This document shows, piece by piece, positions 51,702-54,700 of a stretch of DNA of 54,700 bases. How positions within the stretch are numbered: the first letter of the stretch is position 1; the number at the start of each line of letters is the position of its first letter. Both the position numbers and the translations under genes were made by a program. The stretch covers positions 1 to 54,700 of the forward strand of contig JAIOHU010000136.1 of assembly GCA_019912845.1 (NCBI GenBank), read 5' to 3'. The stretch is from a bacterium (GTDB lineage: Bacteria; Electryoneota; Electryoneia; Electryoneales; Electryoneaceae). The notes under the pieces are model-generated. The model was not told the DNA's origin and ran no database searches. It saw only the letters and a program-made list of their open reading frames with translations.

Positions 51702-53165
51702 CTATCGTTTCCAGTAGGTTTTGGTTAGCAGGATAAGCACGGTATAAATTTCTAGTCTTCCTACGATCATCAGCATGGAGAGCAGCCATTTTCCAAGCAG
51801 TGGGATACCTGAAAAGTTCTCGGCAGGTCCGACATTCCCCAAGCCCGGACCGATATTGCTCAAGCAGGCGATTACACTTGTTAACGCTGTGATGTGATCC
51901 ACTCCCAGCAGGCTCATGACCAAAGTGCCGAACAACATGATCAGGAAATAGAGCAGGATGAACGCCATTATATGTCCGACAATATCACGGTGGACGATGT
52001 TTTTACCAATCCGTAATGGATAGAGTGTTTGGGGATGGATCATCTTGTGCAGTTCAACTCTCGCTTGTTTGATCAGCACCATGATACGGATCACCTTCAT
52101 TCCACCACCTGTCGAGCCTGCCATTCCGCCCATGAACATCAGACTGACCAGAATCAATTGCGACAAAGGATGCCAGAGTTCAAAATTGGCAGTTGCATAT
52201 CCGGTTGTGGTTGTTATGGAGACTACTTGAAATGCTGATTCACGGAAGGATTCTTCGATTGGATTTCCACGCAGGAGTTGTGATAATGTGATCATTCCAA
52301 TCGCTGCGAGAGTGACATAAGTATAATATTTGAATTCCGGACTACTCCAGTAGTTTTTCAAATCACCACGCATGGCACGAAAATGCATGCTGAAATTTAC
52401 CCCGGCAACGAACATGAAAAAAGTGATCACATAATGGATGTAGGGTGATGAATAATAGGCGATAGAGGTGTTTTTAGTAGAAAACCCACCGGTTGCCAAT
52501 GTACCGAATGAATGGCAGGCACTATCGAACCAGGTCATCCCACCTACTTTTAGAAGCAATATCTCTGCGATAGTGATAACAACATAGACCACCCAGAGAA
52601 TCTCAGCGGTGCCTTTAATGCGTGGTGTCAATTTATCCGCAGTTGGACCGGGGGATTCCGCTTTGAACATCTGCATCCCACCTACTCCAAGAAATGGCAG
52701 GATCGCAATGGAAAACACGATAATTCCCATTCCGCCAATCCAGTGAGTGAAACTGCGCCAGAATAATATCCCTCTCGGTAAGCCTTCTATATCGGAGAGG
52801 ATGGATGATCCTGTCGTAGTAAAACCGCTGGCTGATTCAAAAAAGGCATCGGTGAAAGAGGGAATTGCGCCGGTTAAAAGATAGGGAATCGCACCAAAGA
52901 GACTCATCGCCAGCCAGCCGAAGGTAACAACAGCAAAACCATCCCTGAAGGAGAGGTCGGAGGGATTGCGGGTGAACCAATACATCCCAAGCCCAACCAG
53001 GAGTACAATTCCAGCAGAAATGGCAAGACCGCTGCTGTCACCATCTCGGAAGAAAAGGGAGATCAGAAAAGACAATCCGATACTCAAACTGACCAGAATC
53101 AGGATGGCAGCGATAACATGAAACACCGCCTTCGGATTATGTATTTGACGTTTGCTGTTATTCAA
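51702..53165 (-). CDS. trkH: Trk-type potassium uptake channel subunit TrkH
   Basis: The 487-residue protein has about 10-12 membrane helices and the repeated pore segments of the Trk/Ktr family, such as ASGFTTTGSSIL and TATTGYATANFEL-like stretches, and ends in YTVLILLTKTYWKR, the usual TrkH C-terminus. It moves potassium into the cell in concert with TrkA. It overlaps the end of trkA by eight bases, confirming an operon. The [12 protein letters not shown] start is plausible for the cytoplasmic N-terminus. Confidence 0.93.
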   Translation of the reverse strand: MNNSKRQIHNPKAVFHVIAAILILVSLSIGLSFLISLFFRDGDSSGLAISAGIVLLVGLGMYWFTRNPSDLSFRDGFAVVTFGWLAMSLFGAIPYLLTGAIPSFTDAFFESASGFTTTGSSILSDIEGLPRGILFWRSFTHWIGGMGIIVFSIAILPFLGVGGMQMFKAESPGPTADKLTPRIKGTAEILWVVYVVITIAEILLLKVGGMTWFDSACHSFGTLATGGFSTKNTSIAYYSSPYIHYVITFFMFVAGVNFSMHFRAMRGDLKNYWSSPEFKYYTYVTLAAIGMITLSQLLRGNPIEESFRESAFQVVSITTTTGYATANFELWHPLSQLILVSLMFMGGMAGSTGGGMKVIRIMVLIKQARVELHKMIHPQTLYPLRIGKNIVHRDIVGHIMAFILLYFLIMLFGTLVMSLLGVDHITALTSVIACLSNIGPGLGNVGPAENFSGIPLLGKWLLSMLMIVGRLEIYTVLILLTKTYWKR

Positions 53166-54504
53166 AGAGTTTCATCGTCGCTTGTACAGCTTGGGGAAGG
53201 CAGAAGATAACCACACTGTCGCCAACGAACATTTTCGTGTCTCCGATAGGAATCTCACAGCCATGGGAATGTTCCACCGCAACCACAATCGATCCCTCTG
53301 GAAATTTAATATCCTTTATTTGTTTACCTACGACTTTAGAATTCGCACTAACTGAAAATTCTATAGTTTCGGCATCAACACTGACCATGTGACGTAAGCT
53401 GCGTATCTTGCCCGTTCGTATGTATTTGAAAATGGCATTACTGGTAAGTTGACGAGTGTTAACTGCAAGGTCGAGTCCGATGGTTTTCACAATTGGAATA
53501 TAATCTGCCTTGCCGATCAAGGTGATAGTTTTATTGACTTCCAGATGACGTGCGAGCAGTGAGGTGACGATATTATCTTCATCATCATCGGTTACAGCGA
53601 CAAAAACATCCTGGTCGCCAATTCCTTCACGTGCGAGCAGATCGATATCCGACGCTTCACCAATAACAACTGTTGAATGGGGTAATTCTTCCGCCGCTTC
53701 CCAACCATGCTCTTTGTCACGTTCGATCAATTTGACTTCAATTTCTTTAACCCTGCCAAGCTCTTCCGCTACCATCATACCAATTGAAGTTGCACCATAA
53801 ATCATCACATGACGAGTTGCACCTTCTTTGTGACCGGTCAACTCAAAAATACGAGGAAGATGATTATGCATGCAGGAGACAAAAATCTCATCGCCAATTT
53901 CAAGTGAATGGTTCCCTCGTGGAATAATTGTCTTAAAATTACGGTTGATGGCTACAATGCGGAAATCCAGCTTTTCCTGTGTCTGAGCGATTTCCATCAG
54001 TTTTTTGCCGATAAAAGGTGATCCCTCTAAGAGCTTGATCCCGGCAATAACAATTTCTTCTTCACAAAATGTGATGATTTCCATCGCTTGAGGATAACGA
54101 ATGAGGCGTACAATTTCACGCATTGCTTCCAGCTCTGGGTGTATAATTTGATCGATACCCAGTAGGTCTGAACTTAGAAATCCGCCTTCATCGGAAAACT
54201 CACGATTACGTACCCTCGCAATTTTGGTTTTTACATTGAAACGATTGGCTATCATTCCCACCAGGATATTCACTTCATCAACTGCGGTCACAGCGATCAC
54301 CATATCCGCTTTTTCTATGCCAGCTTCACGCAGCAGGGTTGGACTGCTCGCCCAGCCTTCCAATGCCATAACATCGAGGGATTCAGATATCCTCGCGATC
54401 TTGGCAGGATCCTTGTCGATGACAGTGATATCGTGTTTCTCACGTGAGAGTAACTTTGCCAGATGACCACCTACTTCACCGGCACCGACGATCAGAATAT
54501 TCAC
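53158..54504 (-). CDS. trkA: Trk potassium system regulatory protein TrkA
   Basis: The 448-residue protein has two RCK modules. Each has an NAD-binding half: [11 protein letters not shown] at about residue 6, and [15 protein letters not shown] near 235. Each is followed by a TrkA-C half; the last one ends near [11 protein letters not shown]. It binds NAD(H) or ATP and gates TrkH. The start is GTG 54504, overlapping the serS stop codon as GTGA, so serS, trkA and trkH are one transcript. The GAGGTC eight bases upstream is a fair binding site. Confidence 0.94.
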   Translation of the reverse strand: MNILIVGAGEVGGHLAKLLSREKHDITVIDKDPAKIARISESLDVMALEGWASSPTLLREAGIEKADMVIAVTAVDEVNILVGMIANRFNVKTKIARVRNREFSDEGGFLSSDLLGIDQIIHPELEAMREIVRLIRYPQAMEIITFCEEEIVIAGIKLLEGSPFIGKKLMEIAQTQEKLDFRIVAINRNFKTIIPRGNHSLEIGDEIFVSCMHNHLPRIFELTGHKEGATRHVMIYGATSIGMMVAEELGRVKEIEVKLIERDKEHGWEAAEELPHSTVVIGEASDIDLLAREGIGDQDVFVAVTDDDEDNIVTSLLARHLEVNKTITLIGKADYIPIVKTIGLDLAVNTRQLTSNAIFKYIRTGKIRSLRHMVSVDAETIEFSVSANSKVVGKQIKDIKFPEGSIVVAVEHSHGCEIPIGDTKMFVGDSVVIFCLPQAVQATMKLFE

Positions 54505-54700
54505 CTGTCAAGACCTCGAATCTGATCCAGTCCACTGAGATAGGGTTGCAACACACGGGGAATACGAATACGTCCTTCCGGGGTTTGATACTGTTCGATC
54601 AACGCTACCATTAGACGGCTGGTCGCCAGTGCAGACCCATTTAAGGTGTGTGGAAATTCAGGTTTTGCCCCTTTTTCGGGACGATAGCGCAGGTTCATCC
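54501..54700 (-). CDS. serS: Seryl-tRNA synthetase, C-terminal end only
   Basis: The visible 66 codons are the end of Ser[22 protein letters not shown] and [17 protein letters not shown] (motif 3) followed by [17 protein letters not shown] match the conserved C-terminus of bacterial SerRS. The start lies outside the window. The gene charges tRNA-Ser. Its stop overlaps the trkA start. Confidence 0.93.
   Translation of the reverse strand, partial: MNLRYRPEKGAKPEFPHTLNGSALATSRLMVALIEQYQTPEGRIRIPRVLQPYLSGLDQIRGLDR

Overview
The window is about 54.7 kb of bacterial chromosome with an estimated GC content in the low 40s. It looks like a Gram-negative, probably environmental or uncultured bacterium with heavy signalling and surface-glycan investment. 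The evidence is a secreted M14 carboxypeptidase, a POT peptide transporter, a bifunctional ATP sulfurylase/APS kinase-like protein, Wzx and UDP-amino-sugar genes, multi-PAS histidine kinases and Trk potassium uptake. I cannot assign a phylum; the gene mix would suit an FCB-group or related lineage, but that is a guess. There is no rRNA, no tRNA gene that I can recognise, no CRISPR array and no transposase.

Layout. (1) 1-7800: an M14 carboxypeptidase running off the left edge, a membrane-anchored unknown protein and a POT transporter; then cardiolipin synthase, a small membrane protein and the sulfurylase/APS kinase fusion. (2) 8168-16048: a surface-polysaccharide locus with a Wzx-type flippase, a UDP-glucuronate 4-epimerase-like enzyme, a WlbA-WlbB-like fusion, a WlbC/WbpE-like aminotransferase, a UDP-GlcNAc 2-epimerase-like enzyme and a convergent sulfotransferase. 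Together with APS kinase this suggests a sulfated, ManNAc3NAcA-type glycan. (3) 16301-18250: rlmN and the tmRNA gene ssrA. (4) 18192-39056: a 20.8-kb element inserted at the 3' end of ssrA. It is bounded by a 49-bp direct repeat (47/49 identical) and starts with a complete tyrosine integrase. Its left part holds a dense regulatory stretch, a small HTH-like protein, a primase-helicase, a cluster of ten ATGACA/TGTCAT hexamers that looks like an iteron origin, a DUF932 protein and a Cas4-like nuclease split by an in-frame TAG. Its right part carries a tight nine-gene glycan operon that includes four radical-SAM proteins, then an acyltransferase and a small unknown gene. (5) 39097-51446: a cobalamin-binding sensor paired with a PAS/Cys4 protein, a PilZ-like/receiver protein, a 1722-residue hybrid kinase with about eight PAS domains, and a kinase with two Rcp1-like response regulators. 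(6) 51702-54700: trkH, trkA and the end of serS.

How parts fit. The chromosomal glycan locus has a flippase and nucleotide-sugar enzymes but no initiating or ordinary glycosyltransferase. The island supplies an initiating phosphoglycosyltransferase, two GT2 enzymes, an aminotransferase, an oxidoreductase and an acyltransferase, but no flippase. The two could therefore cooperate. Two families of small intergenic hairpin repeats (A and B) occur through the window; their stems vary in a compensated way, and family A also occurs inside the island.
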